This document shows positions 8,630 through 19,053 of a stretch of 64,000 bases of DNA, in pieces. The notes under the pieces are model-generated. The model ran no database searches. It was not told where the DNA came from and saw only the letters and a list, made by a program, of their open reading frames with translations. The position numbers were made by a program, and so were the translations under genes. Numbering within the stretch: the stretch's first letter is position 1; every line of letters begins with the position of its first letter. The DNA comes from Pandoraea norimbergensis (GTDB lineage: Bacteria > Pseudomonadota > Gammaproteobacteria > Burkholderiales > Burkholderiaceae), in NCBI RefSeq assembly GCF_001465545.3, contig NZ_CP013480.3:2604001-2668000 (forward strand). Direction: 5' to 3'.

Positions 8630-9436
8630 GTGTTGAAGTGGATCCGTGGTGCGCCACGCGCCGTGGCACATCTGGGTGATGGCATCACGTGGATGTTGCT
8701 CGCGATTCCGTTTGTCGCGCTGGTGGTGGAAACGCCGTGGCGGCATTTCAGGCTCGCCTATGGCGACTGGGATGCCGTCGCGGTGTCGCTCGGGCTGTCG
8801 TGCCTGTCGATGGCGATCGTCGTCGCGCTCGGCACACGTGTGGCACTTTGGCTGGCCACTACGCGTTCACGTATGGCGCGTGTGGCGGAAGGGCTGGTGC
8901 TCGTGGCGCTGATGACGCCACCGCTCGCGATGGGCATTCTGCTCGCGTCCGCCTATGGCCCGGTCGGCACCTTTGGCTCGCTGCTGTCGCGCGCCGGCAT
9001 TCTGCTCGGCAACAACGCCCCGGCCTTCGTGCTCTCGCAGGTCTACGGCGGACTGCCTTATTTCATCCTCGCGGCGCGCGCAGCTTTCGAGGCCGTGCCG
9101 CCCGTGTTGCCGATGGCCGCCAGCACACTCGGTGCGACCCCGTGGCGTGTGTTCCGGCACGTGACGTTGCCACTCGCGCGCGGTGGCCTGACTACAGGGC
9201 TGGTCATTGCGTGGGTGCGTGTCATCGGCGAGTTTGGCATCGTGATGATCTTCGCGTACTTTCCGCAGGGCATTCCGGTCAAGCTCTACGTCAACCTGCA
9301 AAACGACGGGTTGGGTGCCGTGTATGCGCTGCTCTGGTTGCTGCTGGTGGTGGCGTTGCCGCTGCCGATCGTGGTGTTGATGCGCGCCCGTCGCAGCCAC
9401 CGGCGAACCACTGGCGAGGATGACACGGTGTACTGA
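8630..9436 (+). CDS. Molybdate/tungstate-type ABC permease
   Basis: A 268-residue inner-membrane protein with about six membrane segments. The cytoplasmic EAA loop reads AASTLGATPWRVFRHVTLP (about residues 162-180), the contact site for the ATPase in ModB/CysT-type permeases. It starts at GTG 8630 (or TTG 8633), 15 bases after the binding-protein stop, so the pair is one operon. The usual third gene, a ModC/WtpC ATPase, is absent; the next gene is a broken esterase. The transporter must borrow an ATPase encoded elsewhere, or have lost it. Confidence 0.85.
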   Translation: MLKWIRGAPRAVAHLGDGITWMLLAIPFVALVVETPWRHFRLAYGDWDAVAVSLGLSCLSMAIVVALGTRVALWLATTRSRMARVAEGLVLVALMTPPLAMGILLASAYGPVGTFGSLLSRAGILLGNNAPAFVLSQVYGGLPYFILAARAAFEAVPPVLPMAASTLGATPWRVFRHVTLPLARGGLTTGLVIAWVRVIGEFGIVMIFAYFPQGIPVKLYVNLQNDGLGAVYALLWLLLVVALPLPIVVLMRARRSHRRTTGEDDTVY

Positions 9437-9564
9437 GCATCCACACCGATCTTCGATTCCATCCCCTGACAATCATTTCAAATGTTAATCTTTCGGGCGC
9501 CCGGCATTCAGAGCTGGGTGTTCTGCATAACTAGACAAAGTCATGATTTCCCCCAGGAGGGTAT

Positions 9565-10470
9565 GTGTTCAAGATGTTCGGTCAAACCGGTGCGAGCTTC
9601 GCACGACAAGTGGCGACGGGTGTCATCGCCGCCGCAGCACTGAGCAGTTCGTTCGCCAACGCGAGCGAGGTGCTTTCCAGCGAGGTGTACAGCAAGAACC
9701 TGTCGCGCCCGCTCACGTAAAACGTCTACCTGCCGACGGGCTATGAGTCGTCGGGCAAGACCACGTACCCGGTGCTGTATCTGCTGCACGGCAACGATGG
9801 CGTGCGTAACGACTGGGTGGTCAAGGGCCATATGCAGTCGACGATGGACAAACTGATCAGCCATGGCGACATTCCCCCAGCCATCGTGATCATGCCGGAC
9901 GCCAACACCAACTGGTATGTCGATCTGAAGGAACGCATGGAAACGGCGTTCTTCAGCGAGTTGATTCCCCACGTCGAGAAAACGTACCGCACCATTACGA
10001 CTCGCGATGGCCGTCTGATCGGTGGTCTGTCGATGGGCGGCTACGGCGCGCTGCGTTACGTGCTCAAGTACCCGGAGAAGTTCAAGGCCGCGGCGCTGCT
10101 CAGCCCGGCGATCTACAACCCGGAACCGCCCAAGGATTCGTCGGCCCGCTTCGTGAAGGTGTTTGCCGAACCCAACACGGGCGGCGAGTACAGCGCGCGC
10201 GTCTGGCAGGCGAACAACTACCCGGTGTTCTTCGACGCGTTTCTGAAGAAGGGCATCAAGGTGCCGATGTACATCAACTCGGGCGATGACGACGACTTCA
10301 ACATCGAGTCGGAAGCCACGCGCTTTTATGAGTTGCTGCGCGCCAACAAGCAGCCGGCAGAGCTTCGCATCGTGGACGGCAAGCACGAGTGGCCGGTGTG
10401 GTCGAGCACGCTGCCCGACGCGCTGAAGTACATCTTCCGTGACGTGCAACGCCCGCAACGTCAGGACTGA
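9565..10470 (+). pseudogene. Secreted alpha/beta-hydrolase esterase broken by one in-frame stop
   Basis: One reading frame runs from GTG 9565 (with a strong AGGAGG at 9555-9560) to 10470 with a single TAA at 9718-9720. Before the stop there is a signal peptide ending SSSFANA; after it the frame continues as NVYLPTGYESSG... and then an intact esterase-D-like domain: HG oxyanion motif (YLLHGNDG), nucleophile GLSMGGYGA, acid in NSGDDDDF and His in KHEWPVW. Related esterases usually have Tyr-x-VYLP at this point, so TAC or TAT to TAA is the simplest event. Downstream restart at ATG 9772 would give a 232-residue protein without signal. Sequencing error cannot be excluded. Confidence 0.8.
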
Positions 10471-10502
10471 GCGACCCGTCAATCAGCTTCAACAGGCTGA
10501 AG

Positions 10503-10546
10503 AAAAGCCCCGTGCGCTTCGATGAAGCGAATCACGGGGCTTTTTT
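10503..10546. terminator. Bidirectional intrinsic terminator
   Basis: AAAGCCCCGTG and CACGGGGCTTTTTT form a stable stem around a second small stem (CGCTTC/GAAGCG). A-run on one side and U-run on the other make it work in both directions, between the convergent esterase (ends 10470) and dgdA (ends 10564). Confidence 0.9.
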
Positions 10547-10563
10547 GCGACTGAAACAACGCG

Positions 10564-11910
<1,347 letters not shown>

Positions 11911-11958
11911 TCAATCGCTTGCAGTCTAAGCAGCGCTCTGCTTTCATAGAAGCGAATA

Positions 11959-12879
11959 ATGCTAATAAAAGATAGAAGGAAATCTAATATCTTGAGCCTC
12001 TCACTGGACATCGATCTGCTGCGCTCGTTTGTCGCCATCGCGCAAGCGGGCTCGCTGAGCCGCGCGGCGCAGCGCATTGCCCGCACGCAGTCGGCGCTGA
12101 GCCAGCAGATGAAGCGGCTGGAAGAAGTCGTTGATCAGCCGCTATTGCAGCGCACGGGCCGTGGCGTGGTGTTGACGGGGGCCGGTGAGCGCTTGCTCGG
12201 TCACGCCCAGCGCCTGCTTCGGTTGCATGACGAGGCGCTGGCCGACATAACGGGGAAGGGCCTGAGCGGCACTCTTCGGTTTGGGTGTCCCGACGACTAC
12301 GCCGCCGCGTTCCTGCCCGATCTGCTGCGCCAGTTCGCCAGCCAGCATCCACAGGCGCTGGTCGAGGTGATCTGCGAACCGACGCCACGGCTATTGGAGC
12401 AACTGGCGCGCCACGCACTGGATCTGGCGCTGATTTCGCTGCCGGACACTTTATCTCCTGGCGCCGTTGCCGACGACATCATCCGTCGCGAGCCGCTGGT
12501 CTGGATCGGCAGTCCGGGGCTCGAAGCCGCGCTTTTTGATCCGCTGGTGCCGCGTGAGCCCGTGCCGTTGGCGTTATCCGACCCTGACACGCTGGACCAC
12601 ATCGCCGCCTGCGAGGCCCTGCAAGCGGCGGGCGTGCCGTACCGTGTCGCCTATGCGAGCAGCAATCTGGCCGGGTTGACGGCACTGGCGCGTTCCGGAC
12701 AGGCGCTGGCGGTCATGACCCAGACGGCGGTGCCTGCGGACCTGCATGTGTTGAACGGTGTTCCCGGGCTGCCGCCGTTGCCGTCGGTCGGGATTACGGT
12801 AAAGTTCGACCGGGCCCGCCCGAATCATCTGTCGCAGGCGTTTGCCGACCACATCCGCCACACCCTGCCGATGTTGTAA
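11959..12879 (+). CDS. dgdR: LysR-type regulator of dgdA
   Basis: 306 residues with an N-terminal winged helix (DLLRSFVAIAQAGSLSRAAQ, then RTQSALSQQMKRLEEVV) and a C-terminal periplasmic-binding-like effector domain. Known DgdR represses dgdA until the dialkylglycine substrate is present. The divergent position strongly supports that role. The ATG at 11959 is used here, but a TTG at 11992 with AAGGA upstream gives MSLSLDIDLL, a more typical LysR start. T-N11-A type binding sites would be expected in 11866-11958. Confidence 0.88.
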   Translation: MLIKDRRKSNILSLSLDIDLLRSFVAIAQAGSLSRAAQRIARTQSALSQQMKRLEEVVDQPLLQRTGRGVVLTGAGERLLGHAQRLLRLHDEALADITGKGLSGTLRFGCPDDYAAAFLPDLLRQFASQHPQALVEVICEPTPRLLEQLARHALDLALISLPDTLSPGAVADDIIRREPLVWIGSPGLEAALFDPLVPREPVPLALSDPDTLDHIAACEALQAAGVPYRVAYASSNLAGLTALARSGQALAVMTQTAVPADLHVLNGVPGLPPLPSVGITVKFDRARPNHLSQAFADHIRHTLPML

Positions 12880-13040
12880 CCGAAGGTAAAAGACGTCGGC
12901 GATGGCCCCGGCGGGCGGCATTTGTTGGACAATTGCGGGTTGTCTCAGCGCGCGTCGGCGTGTCTGGTTGTTTTGTTGAAGCGCGAGCGTCCGTTTCCCG
13001 GAAACTCGTTCCCCATCAGTTCTGTATCGAAGAGGTCGAT

Positions 13041-13169
13041 ATGCTGTCGCGTTGCCTGGCGTTTTTCTTGTTGGTCGGTTCGTTGTTCGCGCTCGCGGGC
13101 TGCAATACGGTGGATGGCGTCGGCCAGGATATCTCGGGTGCTGCACGCACCGTGAAGAAGGCCCTCTAA
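13041..13169 (+). CDS. Entericidin A/B family lipoprotein
   Basis: A 42-residue lipoprotein. The start at 13041 has GAGG in front. The signal peptide ends in the lipobox LAGC (Cys20), followed by NTVDGVGQDISGAARTV, the hallmark of EcnA/EcnB-type entericidins, small membrane-active lipoproteins originally described as a stress-related antidote/toxin pair. Only one such gene is present here. The flanking 160 bases upstream and 210 downstream carry no other gene. Confidence 0.85.
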   Translation: MLSRCLAFFLLVGSLFALAGCNTVDGVGQDISGAARTVKKAL

Positions 13170-13383
13170 GCCGTTCTGAAGCTGTTGTTGTATCTGGCGG
13201 AACGGCGATTGCCAACGTGAATATCTTAATGAAAAGCCGTTGGTTCCGTTTCGCTGAACGCATGCCTATAGTCGCTGCCACGGTTGTGTAGACGAATGCG
13301 CGAGCCCGCCGAGGTGCGGGTAGCGTCGTCTTGCTGCCGGCATCGGGCCGCCCGGCCCGGTGAGTTCACCGACGGCAGGCACG

Positions 13384-14712
13384 ATGGCAAAACGCGCTCA
13401 TCTCAATTTGTTCATTCACGGCCGCGGCCACCATGAGGCCGGCTGGCGTCATTCGGGCGCGACGCGCCTGCCGCTGACCGATATCGACTATTTCGCCGGG
13501 CTTGCGCAAACCGCAGAGGCCGGGCGCTTCGATTCGGTATTTCTCGCCGATGCGCTGGCGCTTGCCGAAGCCGCCGAGCATGTTGCCACTGCGCAACTCG
13601 AACCCATCACGACCCTCGCTGCGTTGGCTTTCGCCACGCGGCATATCGGGCTGATTGCCACAGCGTCGACCACCTACACCGAGCCGTTCAATCTGGCGCG
13701 TCAGTTCGCGTCGCTCGATCACATCACCAAGGGCCGCATTGGCTGGAACATCGTCACGTCATGGGTCGGTGCCGCCGCCAAAAACTTCGGGCTCGATCAG
13801 CCGATCAGTCATGCCGAGCGGTATGCCCGTGCGAACGAATATCTCGAGGTCGTGACCGGCCTCTGGGATAGCTGGGCCGACGACGCCATTGTCGACGACG
13901 CCGCCACCGGCCGTTTCGTCGCGCCGGGCAGGGTGCGCAGCATTGATCACCGGGGCGATTACTACCGCGTGGCGGGGCCGCTCAATCTGCCGCGTTCGCC
14001 GCAAGGCTGGCCAGTGCTGGTGCAGGCGGGATCGTCCACCGATGGCAAGGCGTTCGCCGCGCGTTATGGCGAAGCGATCTTTACCGCGCATCTGACGAAA
14101 GCATCGGCGCGCGACTTCTATCGCGATCTGAAGTCGGCGGCCGAAGCGCGTGGACGGCGAGCCGATCAGGTCGTGATCCTGCCCGGTCTGAGTGCCGCGA
14201 TTGGCGCGACCGATGCCGAAGCCGTGGCGCTGCTCGAAGAACTCAACGGCCTGACCGACATCAGCGTTGGTCTGACCCGGCTTTCCGACCGCTTTGGCGG
14301 CTACGACTTTTCACGTCTGCCGCTCGATCAGCCGCTCTCGGTCGATGACTTCCCGAACCCTGCCACCGTGCAGGCGGCGAAGAGCCGGGCGGAAGTCATC
14401 GTCGGCCTCGTCGCACGCGAGCGGCCGACGTTGCGCCGTCTGCTTCATCAACTCGCGGGGGCGCGCGGGCACTTCACGTTAGCCGGCTCGCCCGAGCGCA
14501 TTGCCGACGTCATCGAAGACTGGATCGACGATGGCGCGGCGGACGGCTTCAATCTCATGCCCCCGGTATTGCCTGCCCAACTCGATCTGTTCGTCGAGCA
14601 CGTGGTGCCGATCCTGCAACGTCGCGGGCGGCTTCGTACGGAATACGACACGCGCACGTTGCGCGAGCACTACGGGCTCGAACGCCCGGAGAACGGTCAC
14701 TTTTCACGCTGA
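13384..14712 (+). CDS. FMN-dependent monooxygenase, NtaA/SnaA/DszA type
   Basis: 442 residues from ATG 13384 (a GTG at 13360 is a possible earlier start). It has the luciferase-like TIM-barrel signature of the NtaA/SnaA/DszA/SoxA branch: AHLNLFIHGRGHHEAGWRH at the start, SLDHITKGRIGWNIVTS near residue 110, and a long C-terminal part. These two-component enzymes use FMNH2 from a separate reductase to oxidise organosulfur or amine compounds. The gene leads a likely operon with a sulfonate-binding protein and a sulfate-exporter-like carrier, so desulfonation or sulfone oxidation is the best inference. No flavin reductase gene is nearby. Confidence 0.85.
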   Translation: MAKRAHLNLFIHGRGHHEAGWRHSGATRLPLTDIDYFAGLAQTAEAGRFDSVFLADALALAEAAEHVATAQLEPITTLAALAFATRHIGLIATASTTYTEPFNLARQFASLDHITKGRIGWNIVTSWVGAAAKNFGLDQPISHAERYARANEYLEVVTGLWDSWADDAIVDDAATGRFVAPGRVRSIDHRGDYYRVAGPLNLPRSPQGWPVLVQAGSSTDGKAFAARYGEAIFTAHLTKASARDFYRDLKSAAEARGRRADQVVILPGLSAAIGATDAEAVALLEELNGLTDISVGLTRLSDRFGGYDFSRLPLDQPLSVDDFPNPATVQAAKSRAEVIVGLVARERPTLRRLLHQLAGARGHFTLAGSPERIADVIEDWIDDGAADGFNLMPPVLPAQLDLFVEHVVPILQRRGRLRTEYDTRTLREHYGLERPENGHFSR

Positions 14713-14775
14713 ACTCACGCTGAATTCATGAAACACCCCGTCTGTACGGGGGCCGCAAGCATTTCAAGGTTTGAC

Positions 14776-15756
14776 ATGGCAATCACTCGACGTACTGCAC
14801 TCTCCTGGCTGGGCGCTACTACCGCCGCCGCGCTCGCAGCGGGGCACGTGCCGCGCGCAATGGCCGCCGTAGCATGGCCCACCGCCATTCGCATCGGCAT
14901 TCAGAAAGGCGACCCGTTGGTGGCGCTGCGTGCGTCCGGCAAGCTTGAAGCGGCGCTGCGCCCGCACGGTGTGGCCGTGAAGTGGATCGAGTTTGTGTAC
15001 GGCGCGCCGATGGTCGAGGCAATCAACGCAGGCGACGTCGATGTTGGCGTAGTGGGTTCACCGCCACCGATTCTCGCGCAAGCGGGCGCCGCGCCGTCAG
15101 TGGTCTACGTCGCTGCCGGCAGCCGTTATCAGAACGGTTACGCCATCGTCGTGCCCGCCAATTCCACGGTGCGCACGATTGCCGATTTGCGCGGCAAGAA
15201 GATTGCTTTCGCGAAAGGTTCGCAAGGCCACTTGTTCGTGCTGCGTGCGCTGGCAGACGCGGGCGTTTCGCCGTCGGAAGTGCAGTTTGCCTATCTCTCT
15301 TACAGCGATGCGCGCGCGGCCATCGAACGCGGTTTCGTCGACGCGTGGTCCGTGCCGGACCCGCGCTATGCCGACGCCGAGATCGCCAGTCACGTGCGCA
15401 CCATTCTCAAGATCGGCGAGGTGTCGGTGCCGCAATACGCGTTCTACATCGGCACGCGCACGTTCGCCGAGAAGTATCCGGCCACGCTGCGCACGCTCTT
15501 CGACACGCTGAGTACCGACATTACGGCGCGTCTGGCAAAGCCGGACGAAACGGCCGATCTGCTCGCGCAGAACACTGGTGTGCCGCTCGACGTATGGAAG
15601 CGCGCCATCCCGCGTCTGGAATGGGGTGTGCAGTACCCGATCACCCCTGACGTCCTCAAGGCACAGCAGGCGAACGCCGATCTGGCCTTCCAGACCCGTC
15701 TGATACCGCGCGCGGTCGACGTGCGACAGGCGGTCGTGGACATTCGTAAGGGCTGA
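14776..15756 (+). CDS. Sulfonate-type ABC substrate-binding protein
   Basis: 326 residues from the ATG at 14776, chosen because it starts a twin-arginine signal (AITRRTALSWLGATT, ending before AVAWP). The mature part carries IRIGIQKGDPLVALRASGKLE and GDVDVGVVGSPPPILAQAG, typical of SsuA-like binding proteins. It lies 63 bases after the monooxygenase and 77 before the membrane transporter, all on the same strand. It has no adjacent permease, so it may feed the complete transporter at 20166-22607. Ligand unknown. Confidence 0.85.
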   Translation: MAITRRTALSWLGATTAAALAAGHVPRAMAAVAWPTAIRIGIQKGDPLVALRASGKLEAALRPHGVAVKWIEFVYGAPMVEAINAGDVDVGVVGSPPPILAQAGAAPSVVYVAAGSRYQNGYAIVVPANSTVRTIADLRGKKIAFAKGSQGHLFVLRALADAGVSPSEVQFAYLSYSDARAAIERGFVDAWSVPDPRYADAEIASHVRTILKIGEVSVPQYAFYIGTRTFAEKYPATLRTLFDTLSTDITARLAKPDETADLLAQNTGVPLDVWKRAIPRLEWGVQYPITPDVLKAQQANADLAFQTRLIPRAVDVRQAVVDIRKG

Positions 15757-15833
15757 GCCCGGCAGGAGATAACAAAAGCCGGGTCACCCGGCATCGTCAA
15801 ACACACGTCACGTCAATTGAAGGGGAATGCAGT

Positions 15834-17303
15834 ATGGAGCAAGCCTCAACCACACCACAGGTCTCGGCCGCCAAGCCGGTGAGCGAAGATTGGCTCGCCG
15901 TCATCATCGGTCTGATCATCGTTATCGCCGGGCTCACGGGCGTGTCCGGGGCCGACCCGATCGGCTGGGTCGTCACCACGCGCGTCTGGACCGATCCGGC
16001 GGCGGCACTTGCGCCCGCAGCGTCGGGATACGCCCGCCTTGGCGGATTCACGGCGTTTGTCCTGACGTGGATCGTCCTGAGCGCGGTGCTCTCGCTGGGC
16101 GTTGCCGCGTTACAGCAAGACGTTCGCCGCTTTGTCGTGCGCTTTTCCGTGTTGTTCTGGCTGGCGTATGCGAGCTGGTTTCTCGGCAGCTATGCCTATC
16201 TGGCGGCGGTCACGCCCGCCGAGCAGACCAAGTTCGGCATCGACTGGTCGCTGCGCCTCACCAACGAGGGGGGCTACATCGTCGCGCTGGTGGTCGGCCT
16301 GATCATCGCCAATGCCTTCCCGCGTGTGAGCGCGTGGCTCTCGGATGCCGTGCGTCCCGAGTGGTACATCAAGACAGCGATCGTCGTGCTGGGGGCGTTT
16401 ATTGCCGTCACGGTGGCCGACCGGCTGACGTTCGCGTCGTCGATTTTGCTGCGGGGTGTGGCCGCCATCGTCGAGGCGTATCTGATCTATTGGGCGGTCG
16501 TCTATTACATCGCGCGCAAGTGGTTCCGCTTCCCGCGCGAGTGGGCGGTGCCGTTGGCCTCGGGCATCTCGATCTGCGGCGTCGCAGCGGCCATTTCAAC
16601 CGGTAGCGCCATTCGTGCGCGGCCGGCGATCCCGGTACTGGTGTCGTCGCTGGTCGTGGTGTTTGCGGTGATTGAACTGCTGATCCTCCCGTTCCTCGCC
16701 CAGCATTTCCTCGCGGACGATCCGCTGGTCGCAGCGGCGTGGCTCGGGCTGGCGGTCAAGACCGATGGTGCGGCGGTTGCGGGTGGCGCAATCACCGAGG
16801 CACTGATCAACGCAAAGGCGGCTGCGGGCGGCACGCATTACGCGGCAGGCTGGATCGTCGGCACGACGGCCACGATCAAGGTGTTCATCGACATCTTCAT
16901 CGGCGTGTGGTCGTTCATTCTGGCTTACATCTGGACCAACCACATCAACGTCACCGACGCCTCGCAACGTGCGCGTCCGCGCGAGATCTGGGAGCGGTTT
17001 CCGAAGTTCATCATCGGCTTTGTCGTGACGTTCGCGCTTGCACTGGGCCTGTCGCTCGCGGCCGGACCGGAAGCCGCAGCGAAGATCAAGGGCGCTGTCG
17101 GTGAGGCGAATAACTTCCGCGTCATCTTCTTCGTCCTGACGTTCTTCTCGATCGGTTTGCTGTCGAACTTCCGCAAGCTGTGGTCCGAGGGCATCGGCAA
17201 GCTCGCAGCGGTGTACGTCATCAGCCTGTTCGGTTTCGTCATCTGGGTGGGCCTGCTGATCTCGTGGCTGTTCTTCCACGGGGTGAAGCCGCCGCTGGCG
17301 TAA
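15834..17303 (+). CDS. Putative sulfate exporter (YeiH/UPF0324-like) membrane protein
   Basis: 489 residues, about 13 membrane segments. The motifs SICGVAAAISTGSAIRAR, LGLAVKTDGAAVAGGAITEA and WIVGTTATIKVFIDIFIG resemble the conserved core of the YeiH/Cons_hypoth698 family, whose members near sulfonate genes are annotated as sulfate or sulfite exporters. It is longer than the usual 310-360 residues, mainly through extra N-terminal membrane segments. In this setting it would remove sulfite or sulfate released by the monooxygenases. It is followed 41 bases later by a 53-residue membrane protein. Confidence 0.75.
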   Translation: MEQASTTPQVSAAKPVSEDWLAVIIGLIIVIAGLTGVSGADPIGWVVTTRVWTDPAAALAPAASGYARLGGFTAFVLTWIVLSAVLSLGVAALQQDVRRFVVRFSVLFWLAYASWFLGSYAYLAAVTPAEQTKFGIDWSLRLTNEGGYIVALVVGLIIANAFPRVSAWLSDAVRPEWYIKTAIVVLGAFIAVTVADRLTFASSILLRGVAAIVEAYLIYWAVVYYIARKWFRFPREWAVPLASGISICGVAAAISTGSAIRARPAIPVLVSSLVVVFAVIELLILPFLAQHFLADDPLVAAAWLGLAVKTDGAAVAGGAITEALINAKAAAGGTHYAAGWIVGTTATIKVFIDIFIGVWSFILAYIWTNHINVTDASQRARPREIWERFPKFIIGFVVTFALALGLSLAAGPEAAAKIKGAVGEANNFRVIFFVLTFFSIGLLSNFRKLWSEGIGKLAAVYVISLFGFVIWVGLLISWLFFHGVKPPLA

Positions 17304-17344
17304 GTCGTGCCGCCCCAACGTTCTCACATCACAGGAGTCTCACC

Positions 17345-17506
17345 ATGTCTGATCTCGACAACCTGTCGAAAGCCATCGCGCAAGCGCCGCAGGAGCCGCT
17401 GCTGCCGATCGAAAAGAAGTTGATCGGCTGGAGTCTCGGTATCGGCATCGTGCTGCTGGTCGTGCTCGGCATCATCAATCACTACCTGCCGGTGGCGGCG
17501 GTATAG
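17345..17506 (+). CDS. 53-residue single-pass membrane protein, possible transporter partner
   Basis: Starts at ATG 17345 with GGAG nine bases upstream. The N-terminus (MSDLDNLSKAIAQAPQEPL) is soluble, and one hydrophobic helix (IGIVLLVVLGIINHY) follows. Good ribosome-binding site, same-strand close spacing after the exporter and codon use like its neighbours argue that it is real. I do not recognise a family. A small subunit stabilising or gating the exporter is a reasonable but untested idea. Confidence 0.7.
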   Translation: MSDLDNLSKAIAQAPQEPLLPIEKKLIGWSLGIGIVLLVVLGIINHYLPVAAV

Positions 17507-17557
17507 CGTCGCAAACGTGTTTCTGTTTGTGTGAATTTGCTTAGCAGATATTCGAAT

Positions 17558-17585
17558 TTGTCATCAGGCAACCGAACTCTATACT
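17558..17585 (+). promoter_or_regulatory. Sigma-70 promoter for second monooxygenase gene
   Basis: TTGTCA (17558-17563), 16-bp spacer, TATACT (17580-17585). It predicts a transcript start near 17592 and a leader of about 127 bases before the ATG at 17719. Confidence 0.55.
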
Positions 17586-17592
17586 GGGTTGC

Positions 17593-17632
17593 GACGGCGT
17601 GCGGGGCGGCTTGTGCCGCCTTCGCCGCCGTC
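17593..17632 (+). promoter_or_regulatory. Nested stem-loop at the 5' end of the leader
   Basis: GACGGCG (17593-17599) pairs with CGCCGTC (17626-17632). Inside it GGCGGC (17605-17610) pairs with GCCGCC (17615-17620) around TTGT, with 5-base internal loops. It begins right at the predicted transcript start. It may stabilise the mRNA 5' end or act in attenuation; no known riboswitch is recognised. Confidence 0.5.
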
Positions 17633-17718
17633 ACTGTGGTCCGGGAAGACAACTGAGCAGGCGCTGCCAACGAAGTTACCCGCGCCGGTCTTTTACTCTG
17701 TTTTCCCGAATACCTCGC

Positions 17719-19053
17719 ATGCCTACGAATGCCCCGCGACAAATGAACCTGGCCGCCTACGTCATGGCGGGCCCGGTGTCTGGTCACCATGGCGGCTGGC
17801 GCTACCCCTCGGCGCAGCACGACATTCTCAACGTCAAGTTCTATCGCGACATCGGACGTCTGCTCGAAGCCGGCAAGTTCGACATGATCTTCCTGCCGGA
17901 CATTCAGGCGTTGCCGCGCCGTCTCGGCGACAGCCTCGATTCGCAACTGCGTCATGGTGCACTCGGTGCCTTGCGCCTGGACCCGCTCGTCGTGCTGTCG
18001 GCGCTGGCTGCCAGCACCGACAAGCTTGGGTTGGCCGCCACGATTTCGACGTCCTACTTCACGCCGTTTCATGTGGCCCGCGCACTGGCGTCGCTCGATC
18101 ATCTGAGCGCCGGCCGGGTCGCGTGGAATATCGTGACGTCGTTTCAAGATGCCGAAGCGCGCAACTTCGGTCTGGCCGAGCAACTCTCGCGCGAGGACCG
18201 TTACGACCGCGCCGACGAGTTCGTGGAAGTGGCGTGCAAGCTCTGGAATAGCTGGCACGACGACGCGCTGACGCTTGATCGCGCCACGCCGCAGTTTGCC
18301 GATCCGTCGCGTGTGGCGCCAATCTCGCACCGTGGCAAGTGGTTCGACGTTGAAGGGCCGCTGAACGTGAGCCGTCCGCCGCAGGGCCGTCCGGTGTTCA
18401 TTCAGGCGGGCGCCTCGGCCCGGGGCAAGGACTTCGCGGCGAAGTGGGCCGATGTGATTTTCGTCACGCACTCGTCGCAAGAGTCTGCGCAAAACTTCTA
18501 TCGCGATATCAAGGAACGTGCGGTGCAGCATGGCCGTAACCCTGATGACGTGAAGATTCTCCTCGGCATGGTGCCCGTCGTTGGCGAGACCGATGCCATC
18601 GCGCGCGATAAGCAGGCGTTGCTCGACGAGTTGTGCGATCCCGAAGCCGGGCTCTCCACGCTGTCGTATCAACTGGACATCGACCTGTCGCCATTCCCGC
18701 AGGACGGCGTGCTGCCCGATCTCGAAGTCGGCGGCGTGCAGGGTCATTACAAGGAAGTGGCAGAACTCACGCGCAAGCAGGGGCTGTCGTTGCGCGAGAT
18801 CGGCAAGCGTTACGGCATCGGCCCGCTGCGCGACTTCAATGGCTCGGGCGCCGCTGTGGCCGACACGATGCAGCAATGGTTCGATGCGCGCGCCTGCGAC
18901 GGCTTCATGGTGCAGATGCCGTACCTGCCGGGTGGCGTGGAGGACTTCGTGCGCCTCGTCGTGCCCGAACTGCAATCGCGCGGCAGCTTCCGCGCCGAGT
19001 ACGACGGCGCCACGTTGCGCGACCACCTCGGTCTCGCGCGCCCTGCGCACTAA
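17719..19053 (+). CDS. FMN-dependent monooxygenase, NtaA/SnaA/DszA type (second copy)
   Basis: 444 residues from ATG 17719. It shows the same family hallmarks as the gene at 13384 (GGWRYPSAQHD, SLDHLSAGRVAWNIVTS, YRDIKERA) but is clearly divergent from it, so it is a distinct enzyme rather than a recent duplicate. It heads a second unit with a binding protein, ATPase and two permeases, a layout that points to uptake and oxidation of a specific organosulfur compound. The reductant partner, a flavin reductase, is not encoded here. Confidence 0.87.
   Translation: MPTNAPRQMNLAAYVMAGPVSGHHGGWRYPSAQHDILNVKFYRDIGRLLEAGKFDMIFLPDIQALPRRLGDSLDSQLRHGALGALRLDPLVVLSALAASTDKLGLAATISTSYFTPFHVARALASLDHLSAGRVAWNIVTSFQDAEARNFGLAEQLSREDRYDRADEFVEVACKLWNSWHDDALTLDRATPQFADPSRVAPISHRGKWFDVEGPLNVSRPPQGRPVFIQAGASARGKDFAAKWADVIFVTHSSQESAQNFYRDIKERAVQHGRNPDDVKILLGMVPVVGETDAIARDKQALLDELCDPEAGLSTLSYQLDIDLSPFPQDGVLPDLEVGGVQGHYKEVAELTRKQGLSLREIGKRYGIGPLRDFNGSGAAVADTMQQWFDARACDGFMVQMPYLPGGVEDFVRLVVPELQSRGSFRAEYDGATLRDHLGLARPAH

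Noticed and set aside
9541..10482. A 313-codon minus-strand frame opposite the broken esterase
   Set aside because: It has no stop at the TAA position but also no domain or start signal; the plus strand holds a complete esterase triad.
13180..13383. Possible riboswitch before the first monooxygenase
   Set aside because: There is a small hairpin (CCCGC/GCGGG at 13305-13320) but no conserved aptamer sequence I recognise; a weak TATAGT at 13267 is only a possible -10.
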